DNA from: Gammaproteobacteria bacterium
Lineage (GTDB): Bacteria > Pseudomonadota > Gammaproteobacteria > Arenicellales > Arenicellaceae
Direction: 5' to 3'
Length of the DNA: 32,666 nucleotides
NCBI GenBank assembly: GCA_022447525.1
Contig: JAKVBA010000046.1
Span: 1 to 32,666 of the forward strand
Shown here: positions 1 to 8,448 of the stretch, in pieces
Numbering within the stretch: position 1 is the first letter of the stretch
Layout: every line of letters begins with the position of its first letter
Translations under genes and position numbers: made by a program
Notes under the pieces: model-generated
Told to the model about the DNA's origin: nothing
Seen by the model: the letters and a program-made list of their open reading frames with translations, nothing else
Database searches by the model: none

Positions 1-1
1 T

Positions 2-547
2 GTTGGTCGAGAAACGAACACGCTTACTGAAAATGAGGTTAAAGCGGCGACTCTGGAAACCGTTTCGGAAAATTTAAGCGATGGTGTTATCGCACCTTTG
101 TTTTACTTTGTGTTGTTTGGTGTGCCAGGGGCCATGGCATACAAAATGATTAATACATTGGATTCGATGATTGGGTATCGCAGCGAACGACACGAACAAT
201 TTGGGAAGTTTGCCGCTCGTCTTGATGACATTGCTAACTTTATTCCGGCGAGACTAACTGCAATATTGATGCTTGCTAGCCAATCTAAGATCGACGGTTT
301 AACCTTCGTTCTCAGAGAAGCGGTAAAACATAAAAGTCCAAACGCAGGATATCCAGAAGCTGCCCTCGCTTATATACTCAATTGTCGCTTCGGCGGCCCC
401 AGTTACTACAATGGTGAGTTAGTGGAAAAAGCTTATATTGGAACTTCTGCAAGAGCCTTTGAGCATCAAGACATACACATAGCCACAAGAATTAATCTAA
501 TATCTTCCATTCTGTTTATCTTTATCGGGAGCCTGATGCTTTTATAA
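2..547 (+). CDS. cbiB: Adenosylcobinamide-phosphate synthase CbiB/CobD, 3' end only
   Basis: The reading frame is open from base 2, so the gene begins outside the window and only about 181 C-terminal residues are visible. CbiB is an inner-membrane enzyme that attaches (R)-1-amino-2-propanol phosphate to adenosylcobyric acid, giving adenosylcobinamide phosphate late in cobalamin synthesis. Visible family hallmarks are the stretch ETVSENLSDGVIAPLFY, then NTLDSMIGY, then the FAARLDDIANFIPARL block, followed by two hydrophobic segments; the last ends the protein at GSLMLL. These blocks are diagnostic of CbiB. It fits functionally with cobC (8429-9469), which supplies the aminopropanol phosphate. 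The stop lies about 80 bases before the riboswitch, so it probably belongs to an upstream cob unit separate from the next operon. Confidence 0.93.
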   Translation, partial: VGRETNTLTENEVKAATLETVSENLSDGVIAPLFYFVLFGVPGAMAYKMINTLDSMIGYRSERHEQFGKFAARLDDIANFIPARLTAILMLASQSKIDGLTFVLREAVKHKSPNAGYPEAALAYILNCRFGGPSYYNGELVEKAYIGTSARAFEHQDIHIATRINLISSILFIFIGSLMLL

Positions 548-628
548 GTGTTAATTGTCGCGCGATCTTCACAGTTTTTTTATGTCATAGCTCAATTAGC
601 CCTAACTTCGAATTTCATATGAGCTAAA

Positions 629-775
629 CTTAACCTGCGCATGTTTAAACCAAATCATGGGCACTTTTTTCAGGGGAAGCAGGTGAAATTCCTGCACTGA
701 CGCGCAACGGTGATGTGTGTGTAGGCACACTTAGTCCGATTACCTGATAGAAGCTTTAGAATCTCGCGAATAGAT
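629..775 (+). promoter_or_regulatory. Cobalamin (B12) riboswitch
   Basis: The 404-base gap between cbiB and the CobN-like gene contains the conserved core of the cobalamin aptamer. A GGGGAAGCAGGTGAAATTCC block starts at 673, followed by GCACTGACGCGCAACGGTGA and then, after a variable arm, a degenerate B12 box AGTCCGATTACCTGATAG at 733-750. Outer boundaries are approximate because I could not fold the RNA. The known ligand class is adenosylcobalamin or related corrinoids, and binding normally switches the downstream genes off. Position and orientation place the whole 952-9469 operon under its control. A candidate expression-platform terminator follows at 791-827. Confidence 0.92.
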
Positions 776-790
776 GACTTTTCAAAATAC

Positions 791-827
791 CTCTGTCTTC
801 ACTTTTTAGAATACGGTAGAGTTTTTT
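791..827 (+). terminator. Candidate riboswitch-controlled intrinsic terminator
   Basis: CTCTGTC (791-797) can pair with GGTAGAG (815-821), a 7-bp stem with two G.U pairs, and GTTTTTT follows directly. It lies about 40 bases after the B12 box, where an expression-platform terminator is expected. The stem is weak, so this is a candidate only. Confidence 0.5.
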
Positions 828-831
828 AACA

Positions 832-868
832 GGCTCTCGGTAATTAAAGATGACCGAAACCTCGAGCC
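832..868 (+). repeat. Second leader hairpin between the riboswitch and the CobN-like gene
   Basis: GGCTCTCGGT (832-841) pairs with ACCGA (853-857) and GAGCC (864-868), with a six-base bulge on the 3' side. No T-run follows. It may be part of the expression platform (for example an alternative fold) or have no role. The rest of the leader, to 951, shows no further structure that I recognise. Confidence 0.35.
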
Positions 869-951
869 GTCGTTACTTCGTTGAGAAAATACACATAGTC
901 CCTGTTTATTCGTTATAGGAATGAATGGCTAACTTGAAAGTATAAAACTCA

Positions 952-3900
952 ATGTTCCAGATAAAAAATTTTCTCTTAAAGGCCAGTTTCTTTTTTGTCT
1001 TACTAGCCTCTGTTAGCAATATCGTTAATGCGGCCTCATTACTACTGGTAGTCTCACCAAGAAACGCGGCCGACGTCTTGAGCGGCACGCATCAATTTTT
1101 AGATTCGGCTAAAGGTCATAAGGTCTACCTTAGAACGACTGATCAATTTTTAGACTTGAACGAGGCTGAGCGAACAAAACTTATTCAGGAAGTTGATCTT
1201 GTTTTTATCGGTGGTGTCTATGGTGACTCGGCTAGATATTTTAAACAGTTTTTAAAGGACTCAAAAGACATCGATAATTTCGTGGCTGTCCACAGCGATC
1301 GTGACCTAGTCAAAGCTTCAAAAATTGGTAGAAGGTCCATATTAGTTAATGCGGACTTGGATGCCATGATGAAAGATCCCCCTGCAGAAGCTTCCGCAGA
1401 TATGAGTTCATGGTTAGATTCAAGACTTGAGCTATTTAATCAGTCTAATGCTTGGTATTTAGCTAAATCCTTTTGGGCTGATAGAGAAACAAGCAATATA
1501 GATGGTCTACTGCGTCACTTAGTAAGTTTAACCGGTGAAAAAATTTCGGTGCCTAAGCCAATAATGCGCTCTCCTCTGCGTATGATACGAAATGGCTTGG
1601 TTACTTCAGTTGATGAGTCGAAGTTGCCCAAGGACAAAAAATGGATTGCGATAATCGACTATGAGACCGGCAGTCGTCCTGGGGAAGCAGAGTTAATCAA
1701 TAAACTTTGCGATCAAATCGAGTCTGATTCCACGTTGTTCTGCTTTGCTCTTCTGTCTAAATGGGGAGATGCTTCGGTCAGTGCCTCTAAGTTTTTAACC
1801 GAGCACAAGAAAAACCTATCGAGCATAATTTCATTGCAAAATTTCGTGTTGGGTGGTGGCGATGGTCGCGCTGAAGTGAATGCTCACCTAGCCGAACTCA
1901 ATGTGCCGATCCATAAAGCTATTAGATTAGCTGATAGCACGGAACGAGAATATTCGGTTTCTGAAGAAGGACTTCGATGGAATACCGTTCATTATCGAGT
2001 AGCGATGCCTGAACTACAGGGTGTGAGTCAGCCTTTGGTATTGGCCGCAATGACCTCTCCAAGTATAGATGCGCGCACTGGAGTAAAGCTGGCTTTGTCC
2101 AAACCAATATCGGCGCAGGTCGATCTTATGGCCGCTAGAGCAAAACGTTGGCATCAGCTACAAGTAAAGAAAAATCAGGATAAAAAGATTGGCGTTATTT
2201 ATTACAATCATCCACCAGGGCGTCACAATATTGGGGCCGATAATCTTAATGTTCCCAAATCCCTCTATCAAATTCTACTAAGTTTAAAAGCACAAGGTTA
2301 CAACACTGGCATACTGCCAGAATCCCCGGAAGCTTTGTTGGATATTCTGCAAGCTCGTGGAGTGAATTTGCCTGAGAATCGCACTGAACTGGCTAAAATG
2401 TCTAAGCTTGTTCAGCTGGTTTCTAGCGAAACCTATAAGAAGTGGTTTGATGAGCTCCCTGAGCTTATCCAAGATGAAATGACTAATGGGCCTTTGGGGT
2501 ATTTGCATCAAGTTCTGCAACAAGCAGTGGAGCTAGAAGATCCGGAAATAGCAACAAGGCTGACCAACAGAGTAATCCTTGATTTGAAACATGCTATGGA
2601 GGGCACAGAGCACCCGTCACGAGACAGGGTGATGGACCTTTTGAAGCAATTAAAGGCGGTTTACACTTCTTCAAGTCCAAAGAGCATTGATTGGAATCGC
2701 GCTAGATCACTGGTGGATGCTATCGCGCAAAGCCGTATCGAGGGTGTACGAGGATGGGGAACACCGCCAGGTAAAGTTATGGTCCATGATGGGAATATTT
2801 TGCTCCCAGGCATTCAATTCGGGAATGTGTTTGTTGGCCCACAACCCCCCAGAGGTTGGGAGCTAAGCGAAGAAGTTTTGCACGCCAACCTTTCTTTTCC
2901 GCCGACACATCAATACATTGCTTTCTATCAATGGCTAAGGAGAGATTTCAAAGCGGATGCTTTGGTGCATCTTGGTAGACACTCGACCTATGAATTTCTC
3001 CCGCGTCACCGAGTGGGTATGAACGATACTGATTATCCCACTGCTTTAATCGGAGATCTTCCGAGCGTTTACCCATACATAGTTGATGGTGTTGGTGAGG
3101 GAATACAAGCCAAAAGGAGGGGTTTAGCTGTGATGGTGGATCATCTTACCCCTCCTCTAGAAAGCACTGAACTCTATGATAAGTTGTTGGAGCTCAGGCA
3201 ACTGGTTGAAAGTTACGAGGCCGCGCCTGAAGCAGCCGGTGTGATGAGATCAAGAGCCATCATTCAGATCAAAAATTTAGTGGATGAATTAAAACTTAAA
3301 GATGAACTCACTGAGAGTATGCGGGGTGAGCTTGAGATACGTGGTGTGGAAGCTTATGACGATGTAGATGATGAGTTTTTAGTACATGAGGTTGGACATT
3401 ACTTAACCAAACTACAAGAAGACTTTATGCCTCTCGGCTTACACAGTTTTGGTACTGAATGGTCCGAGCAAGCCGTTAAGACAATGGTAGATTCAATTGC
3501 GAAAGGCGAACATGAGTCCTCGGAAGCAAGCAAAGCTGAGTGGAAGTCTTTGCTCGAGATATCTCCCTCGGCTGAGATGAATGGGCTCTTAAATGGTTTA
3601 TCCGGTGGATATGTCCAACCAGCAAAAGGTAATGATCCTATTAGAACGCCAGATGTCTTGCCAACTGGGCGTAACTTCTATGCTTTAGACGGTGGGCTTA
3701 TACCTTCTCGTATCGGTCACCAAGTTGGTGTTGAACTAGCTCGAAAAGCCAGAATGCAAACCGAAAGCGATGAGGCCGACGCTGTCGTTTTATGGGCCTC
3801 TGATGTGGTACGCGATGAAGGCGCAATGATCGCCTTTGGCTTTGATATGCTGGGGGTTAAGCCAGTCTGGAGTAGTCGAGGTATCGTGCAAAAGCTTGAG

Positions 3901-5310
3901 CGGTTGGACATCCAAAATATGAGTGAGAATGGTCATCCCAGAGTTCGTAGAGATACGGTCTATACTACTTCGGGTCTGTTCCGAGATTTATACGGGGCAC
4001 ATATAATTTGGTTAGAAAAAGCGGTTCTAATGGCCTTGGATGCGTCCGCCGACACGATTCGGTCTGACTACCCTGCTCTTTCACTAGCCCTTAATCAAGC
4101 TCTATCGCCACTTGAAAGCTCCGCTACTGGTGGTAATGAGCCATTGGCAATCAATCGAGTGGCTAGTCAATGGGTAAAAGATACAACAGCGGCTATGAAT
4201 CGAGGTTTAAGTGCCCAGATAGTTGGTAAACAAGCAACCTATCGGATATTCGGAGATGCTCCTGGGAGTTATGGCGCTGGAGTAAATCGCATGGTTGAAA
4301 GATCAGGTGCATGGAAACAACGTTCTGAGATAGCGGACGTATACATCAGTCGTATCGGACACGCTTATGGATTACAGGTACAGGGGCAACCTGTGCAAAA
4401 ATTGTTTATGGAGCGATTGGACACAGTTGGAAATACGTACTTAGGCCGTTCTAGTAATCTCTATGGCCTGTTAGACAATAATGATACGTTTGACTATTTG
4501 GGTGGATTGAGTCTCGCTGTTGAAACCGTGAAAGGAAGTGTGCCCAATAGTTTTATTCTCGCTCACGAAAACAGCTCAAAGATTAGCGTCGAGCCCTTAA
4601 GTACCGCATTATTGTCCGAATTGAGAGGAAGATTTCTTAATCCTCAGTGGCTTGAACCACTTATGCAGGAAGGTTATGCCGGAGCTCGAACAATGGGAAG
4701 TGAGTTCTTTGAGTATTTGTGGGGTTGGCAGGTCACCAATCCAGATATCGTCAAAAGTTGGGTTTGGGATGATGTTAAGTCTGTTTACATAGATGACAAA
4801 CACGATTTAGGTTTGGATACTTTCTTGGAAGAAAATCATAACGTACACGTTAAGTCTAATATGTTGGCCGTTATGCTGGTTGCGTCATATAAAGGCTTTT
4901 GGGAATCAGGAGATGAAACAATAAGTGCCGTATCAAATCAATTTGCGGATTTGGTGATAGAACACGGTCTTCCTGGAAGTGGGCACACAAGTCCTGATAA
5001 TCCAGTTTTCGAGTATGTGAAAGAAAGATTGAATGCTGACAAACAAGGCAAGCTTGCTGCCGTACTAAATGCAGCTCAGGTCACCAAGGAAACTAATAGA
5101 TCTCTCACTACAATCTCGGAGATTAGCGAAGAATCATCGAATGAGAAAAATTCAAATAGCGATTCAGCACAGTCTGAGAAATCAGATAGCCAAGATTACG
5201 ATGACACCTATATGATGGCCTGGATCATCGTATTACTGGCAATACTACTGCTTGTGGGAGCTTTTTTAGGAATGCGAACACCCATTTCAAAGTCTGATTC
5301 AAGCGAATAA
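952..5310 (+). CDS. cobN: CobN-like chelatase, exported and membrane-anchored
   Basis: This 1452-residue protein belongs to the CobN/BchH large-chelatase family; its central part (about residues 600-1250) carries typical CobN blocks such as GRHSTYEFLPRH, GIQAKRRG and LPTGRNFYALD. Classical CobN is cytoplasmic and inserts cobalt into hydrogenobyrinic diamide with the AAA+ proteins CobS and CobT. This one differs. Residues 1-27 form a clear signal peptide ending VNA, a Ser/Asn/Glu-rich linker covers about 1385-1420, and a single membrane helix (WIIVLLAILLLVGAFLG) ends the protein. It should therefore be a periplasmic domain tethered to the inner membrane. No CobS or CobT is nearby; an ExbB-like channel and a DUF2149 protein follow instead, the arrangement of HmuS with HmuU and HmuV. 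The reaction, cobalt insertion, removal or another corrinoid remodelling step, cannot be read from sequence. The riboswitch argues for a corrinoid rather than heme. Confidence 0.85.
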   Translation: MFQIKNFLLKASFFFVLLASVSNIVNAASLLLVVSPRNAADVLSGTHQFLDSAKGHKVYLRTTDQFLDLNEAERTKLIQEVDLVFIGGVYGDSARYFKQFLKDSKDIDNFVAVHSDRDLVKASKIGRRSILVNADLDAMMKDPPAEASADMSSWLDSRLELFNQSNAWYLAKSFWADRETSNIDGLLRHLVSLTGEKISVPKPIMRSPLRMIRNGLVTSVDESKLPKDKKWIAIIDYETGSRPGEAELINKLCDQIESDSTLFCFALLSKWGDASVSASKFLTEHKKNLSSIISLQNFVLGGGDGRAEVNAHLAELNVPIHKAIRLADSTEREYSVSEEGLRWNTVHYRVAMPELQGVSQPLVLAAMTSPSIDARTGVKLALSKPISAQVDLMAARAKRWHQLQVKKNQDKKIGVIYYNHPPGRHNIGADNLNVPKSLYQILLSLKAQGYNTGILPESPEALLDILQARGVNLPENRTELAKMSKLVQLVSSETYKKWFDELPELIQDEMTNGPLGYLHQVLQQAVELEDPEIATRLTNRVILDLKHAMEGTEHPSRDRVMDLLKQLKAVYTSSSPKSIDWNRARSLVDAIAQSRIEGVRGWGTPPGKVMVHDGNILLPGIQFGNVFVGPQPPRGWELSEEVLHANLSFPPTHQYIAFYQWLRRDFKADALVHLGRHSTYEFLPRHRVGMNDTDYPTALIGDLPSVYPYIVDGVGEGIQAKRRGLAVMVDHLTPPLESTELYDKLLELRQLVESYEAAPEAAGVMRSRAIIQIKNLVDELKLKDELTESMRGELEIRGVEAYDDVDDEFLVHEVGHYLTKLQEDFMPLGLHSFGTEWSEQAVKTMVDSIAKGEHESSEASKAEWKSLLEISPSAEMNGLLNGLSGGYVQPAKGNDPIRTPDVLPTGRNFYALDGGLIPSRIGHQVGVELARKARMQTESDEADAVVLWASDVVRDEGAMIAFGFDMLGVKPVWSSRGIVQKLERLDIQNMSENGHPRVRRDTVYTTSGLFRDLYGAHIIWLEKAVLMALDASADTIRSDYPALSLALNQALSPLESSATGGNEPLAINRVASQWVKDTTAAMNRGLSAQIVGKQATYRIFGDAPGSYGAGVNRMVERSGAWKQRSEIADVYISRIGHAYGLQVQGQPVQKLFMERLDTVGNTYLGRSSNLYGLLDNNDTFDYLGGLSLAVETVKGSVPNSFILAHENSSKISVEPLSTALLSELRGRFLNPQWLEPLMQEGYAGARTMGSEFFEYLWGWQVTNPDIVKSWVWDDVKSVYIDDKHDLGLDTFLEENHNVHVKSNMLAVMLVASYKGFWESGDETISAVSNQFADLVIEHGLPGSGHTSPDNPVFEYVKERLNADKQGKLAAVLNAAQVTKETNRSLTTISEISEESSNEKNSNSDSAQSEKSDSQDYDDTYMMAWIIVLLAILLLVGAFLGMRTPISKSDSSE

Positions 5311-5351
5311 AGAAAACACAAATACTAATAGCGGATAAAGGTAATTTAGCA

Positions 5352-5810
5352 ATGGGTCTATTCGACGGTTCAATTTTTGGCGTAATGCATATTTTGGTGA
5401 GTTTTCTATTGCAGCCTGTAATTTGGGCCCTTTTATTACTCACTGGTATTGCCATTATCGAATTAGGCATATGTGTGGCTGAACGGACGTTTGCATTGAA
5501 AAGGTGGTCGGAGACCGAGAACATCATCGGATTTGAAGAGCTCGCAATGCGCAGAATTGAACGAACCGATTTTCTGACTAGGATAGCTCCAATGCTGGGT
5601 CTAATGGGAACCTTAATTCCTTTGGGGCCGGGTCTTTCCGCTCTAGGGGATGGAAACTTAAGCGTTTTGACTACCGCCATGAGCGTCGCCTTCGACACCA
5701 CTGTTTTGGGGCTATTGGTTGGGATCATTGGTTTTGTAATCGGTCGTTTTAGACGCCGTTGGTATGAATCCACCATGCGAAGTATAGAAGTCAACGAAGG
5801 AAAAAACTAA
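5352..5810 (+). CDS. MotA/TolQ/ExbB-type proton channel protein
   Basis: A 152-residue inner-membrane protein with three predicted helices (about residues 10-40, 75-98 and 105-130). The second and third helices carry the ExbB/TolQ core: APMLGLMGTLIPLGPGLSAL followed by AMSVAFDTTVLGLLVGIIGF. ExbB and TolQ form pentameric channels that use proton motive force to drive an ExbD/TolR dimer. It is much shorter than ExbB (about 240 aa) and lacks a large cytoplasmic loop, as in the HmuU-type members next to CobN-like genes. A good ribosome site (AAAGG) precedes the ATG. The stop overlaps the next start as TAATG, so the two are translationally coupled. Inferred role: energising the CobN-like protein. 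Confidence 0.85.
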   Translation: MGLFDGSIFGVMHILVSFLLQPVIWALLLLTGIAIIELGICVAERTFALKRWSETENIIGFEELAMRRIERTDFLTRIAPMLGLMGTLIPLGPGLSALGDGNLSVLTTAMSVAFDTTVLGLLVGIIGFVIGRFRRRWYESTMRSIEVNEGKN

Positions 5811-6151
5811 TGCACGCTAGAAATGGGCAAAGAAGGTGGAATACCAGTCGGTTTGAGCAACAAGAATCGGAACCCCTTGGTCCGTTGGCAAATCTTTTAG
5901 ATTTGATGTTGGTATTTGCTTGCGGATTGATCGCGGCACTTATTGCCATGAGTAAAAATGTGGACGAACACTTTTCTAAAAATCAAAATGCAGCAACGAG
6001 CCAATACTCCGCCAGTGAAAAAGTCGTGACCAAGGGTAGAGAATTGCCGTCTCTACCCAATCAAGGACAAAATGCTGGCGAGGGGTATGAGCCAGTTGGT
6101 CAGGTTTACCGAGATCCTAAAACTGGGAAGCTCATACTAATTGGGGAGTAA
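5810..6151 (+). CDS. DUF2149 protein, probable ExbD-like channel partner
   Basis: A 113-residue protein with one helix near the N terminus (LANLLDLMLVFACGLIAALI, about residues 27-46) and a short exported tail ending GYEPVGQVYRDPKTGKLILI, which is the DUF2149 signature. The helix begins with an Asp in LLDLMLVF, in the position and context of the essential Asp of ExbD/TolR (compare PLIDVMLVLL). This suggests a stripped-down ExbD. DUF2149 proteins neighbour CobN-like and ExbB-like genes in other loci (HmuV type). Translation is coupled to the preceding gene through TAATG. The ExbD analogy is my inference from sequence pattern and gene order. Confidence 0.82.
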   Translation: MHARNGQRRWNTSRFEQQESEPLGPLANLLDLMLVFACGLIAALIAMSKNVDEHFSKNQNAATSQYSASEKVVTKGRELPSLPNQGQNAGEGYEPVGQVYRDPKTGKLILIGE

Positions 6152-6157
6152 TTCAAA

Positions 6158-7492
6158 GTGCTTTCAACTTTCAATTTGATGTTCAATCAGCCAACAAAGT
6201 CTCTTTCAGCCCTTATAATTCATCTGGCTTTCAGCATGGCCCTAGTTGGCTTTCAAACTGTTCAGGCAAAAGACACTCCATACATGACAAGCAAACAGAA
6301 AGCTGAGATTGTGAAAAAATCACAGACCACACTAAAAGACACCAATCTCTACCACGTAAAACGCGAAGGCAGGCAACTTGTTGTGCACCTAAAGCAAAAG
6401 CACAGGGTGCTCTCCACTTCAGATATAAATGGAGGTGAAAGAGAAAACATTAAACACATTGTCAACTTCCAAAGTATGGAAGCTAACAATCATCACCAGC
6501 GCTTCAAAGAAATTGTTAAGTTAAGTAACGAGAAATATCACGCTAGTCTCGCAGAGAGGCTGAATATTCCGGAGACTTCAATGGTAAGCATGGGCACCGC
6601 CGCGAACATAGCAAATACGGCCTATGTGATTAAAAGCTTCCACGATCTTACCGTTGAAGCTTACGTAACCGCTGGTGTCTCAGGTAATGCTTTAAGGGCC
6701 GGAGATCATGCGTCTTGGTATCAGTCTGATTCTGGCAATGTCTACGTTGGTGACGATTCTGACCACAGTGGTAATAAGATTGGAGTCGACGAGGCTAAAG
6801 AGAAACATAAAGATTCGGGAACGATTAATATTATCGTGTTGATAAATCGCCCAGTCACTCCCGGCGCACTGGCGAAAGCCGCTTCTTTAGTGACTGAGGC
6901 AAAATCAGCGGCTCTTTCTACACTTGCGATTAGCAGTACTGTTTCGCCTTCTTTTGCTACAGGCACTGGCACAGATCAATATGCAATTGCGGCGCCCTTG
7001 GTGCCCAAAGAAAAAGTGTTGGGCAGCGCAAGTGGTCACTTAAAGATTGGCGAGTTGATTGGAGTGTGCGTCTATGAAGCGGTGCTTAAAGCATTGGAAC
7101 TACAGGAAGGGTTAACGCCCTTGGCTTCTCGTCAAGTGAGTCATGTATTTAAACGGTTTAAAGTGACTAATGAGACCCTGTTAAATGATTTGGAAAAAAG
7201 GTTGAGTGACGAAGAGTTTGCCCTTTTACGAGATAATGCTTCGGCAATATTCAGCGATCCAAAGCTTGTAGCTGCGGCTTACGCCTATTCTGCGGTGCTA
7301 GATAGGATTCAGAATGAAACCTTCGACAACACGATTCGCGGCGATGTTTTGCTTGATCAAGCTGTGAATGTTGCAGTTGCAATCGCTGGTCCCGGAAGAA
7401 ACTATCGCGAGTCTCTACAAAAAGTTGGCGATGAAGAACTAGACGCTTTCTTGCAAGCATTCGTACTAGGTTGGAAAGCGAAGTGGCAATAA
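6158..7492 (+). CDS. cbiZ: Adenosylcobinamide amidohydrolase CbiZ, predicted periplasmic
   Basis: CbiZ removes the aminopropanol arm from (adenosyl)cobinamide and related corrinoids to give cobyric acid, the first step of remodelling foreign corrinoids. Family blocks are VLSTSDINGGERENIKHIVN near residue 85, TAANIANTAYV near 148, VEAYVTAGVSGNALRAGD near 167, and ATGTGTDQYAIAAPL near 267, followed by KIGELIGVCVYEAV. The surprise is the N terminus: residues 1-38 form a signal peptide ending VQAKD, while known CbiZ enzymes act in the cytoplasm. About 135 extra residues after the CbiZ core have no function that I recognise. The start is GTG at 6158, supported by GGGGAG nine bases upstream and by the intact signal peptide. 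The gene is 6 bases from the DUF2149 gene. Confidence 0.86.
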   Translation: MLSTFNLMFNQPTKSLSALIIHLAFSMALVGFQTVQAKDTPYMTSKQKAEIVKKSQTTLKDTNLYHVKREGRQLVVHLKQKHRVLSTSDINGGERENIKHIVNFQSMEANNHHQRFKEIVKLSNEKYHASLAERLNIPETSMVSMGTAANIANTAYVIKSFHDLTVEAYVTAGVSGNALRAGDHASWYQSDSGNVYVGDDSDHSGNKIGVDEAKEKHKDSGTINIIVLINRPVTPGALAKAASLVTEAKSAALSTLAISSTVSPSFATGTGTDQYAIAAPLVPKEKVLGSASGHLKIGELIGVCVYEAVLKALELQEGLTPLASRQVSHVFKRFKVTNETLLNDLEKRLSDEEFALLRDNASAIFSDPKLVAAAYAYSAVLDRIQNETFDNTIRGDVLLDQAVNVAVAIAGPGRNYRESLQKVGDEELDAFLQAFVLGWKAKWQ

Positions 7493-8448
7493 AACTGAAT
7501 AACTTAATAAAGACTTCACTGCTCTCTATCTTTTTTACTTATGTTTGCTGCTGTCCCGGACTGAGCAAAGCGCAAGAAGAAAGCATTGAAAGCTTGTCCG
7601 TTGACTCCCAATTGCGCGTTGCAATGCTGCATTTAGATTTGAAATACGCTGACATAGATCACAATTTAGGCTTAATTGAATCAGGGGTTCAACAAGCGGC
7701 TGCGTTAGGTGCCAATTGGGTATTGACCCCAGAACTAGCATTAACGGGCTACCGCTTTGACCTAAAATTAGGAACGGATTGGATTCAACTAGGCCCAGAT
7801 GAATCCGTCAAAGGAATACAAAAGCTCGCTAAAGAGAACGGTGTTACCGTGTTTTTAAGCCACCTTGAGCGTGCCCATCTTGAAGGTGCCGCCCCTGAGG
7901 GAAACTATGAGACAAAAAAGTCAGCAAAAAAGGCGCTGTTTAATACTCTGTTTGTAATAGGCAAGAATGGTGAGATATTGGGTCGACACAGAAAAATTAA
8001 TACGATTCCCATTGCTGAAAGTTGGTCCACACCTGGAAAGAAAGCTCTATCTTTGGATATTGATGGGATCAATGTAGGTTTACTAATCTGTGCAGATGCT
8101 TGGCCAGAGGAACACACGCAATATTTGAAAGAACAGGGGGTTGATTTAATCGTGTCCAGTGCGAGTTGGGCACCCGGAGAGTATGGTCCCAAAGATACTT
8201 GGGAAAAGAGATCAATTGAGACTGGTATTCCGTTTTTTGTTAATAACCGCACTGGTTTTGAACGTGGGCTTGACTTAACTGAGTCTAAAAGTGTGGTTTC
8301 AATCGATGGGAGCAGAGTAATGTCGCACTCATCAATAACATCCAAAATTGTCGTATTTGACTGGCATCAAGGAAGTAAAAAGCTTTCGAATCAAGCAACG
8401 TTCGACTTGATTCACCAAAACTACTTTGATGGTGCTAGCAGTGATTGA
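7483..8448 (+). CDS. Exported nitrilase-family amidohydrolase
   Basis: A carbon-nitrogen hydrolase with the complete Glu-Lys-Cys triad: E84 in TPELALTGY, K171 in GRHRKIN and C203 in LLICADAWPEEH, numbered from the GTG at 7483. This start has a GGAA ribosome site seven bases upstream and leaves a 10-base overlap with cbiZ; a TTG at 7471 is the alternative. Residues 1-31 look like a signal peptide (hydrophobic IKTSLLSIFFTYVCCC, then GLSKAQ), unusual for a family that is mostly cytoplasmic. The family hydrolyses amides or nitriles. In this operon the obvious candidates are corrin side-chain amides or an aminopropanol amide, but no substrate can be read from the sequence. The adjacent Cys residues also leave lipidation possible. 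Confidence 0.83.
   Translation: MAIKLNNLIKTSLLSIFFTYVCCCPGLSKAQEESIESLSVDSQLRVAMLHLDLKYADIDHNLGLIESGVQQAAALGANWVLTPELALTGYRFDLKLGTDWIQLGPDESVKGIQKLAKENGVTVFLSHLERAHLEGAAPEGNYETKKSAKKALFNTLFVIGKNGEILGRHRKINTIPIAESWSTPGKKALSLDIDGINVGLLICADAWPEEHTQYLKEQGVDLIVSSASWAPGEYGPKDTWEKRSIETGIPFFVNNRTGFERGLDLTESKSVVSIDGSRVMSHSSITSKIVVFDWHQGSKKLSNQATFDLIHQNYFDGASSD

Noticed and set aside
5225-5794. 189-aa minus-strand frame
   Set aside because: Antisense shadow of the ExbB-like gene, which has clear family motifs, a ribosome site and operon position.
7905-8345. 146-aa minus-strand frame
   Set aside because: Shadow of the nitrilase-family gene, whose catalytic triad is on the plus strand.
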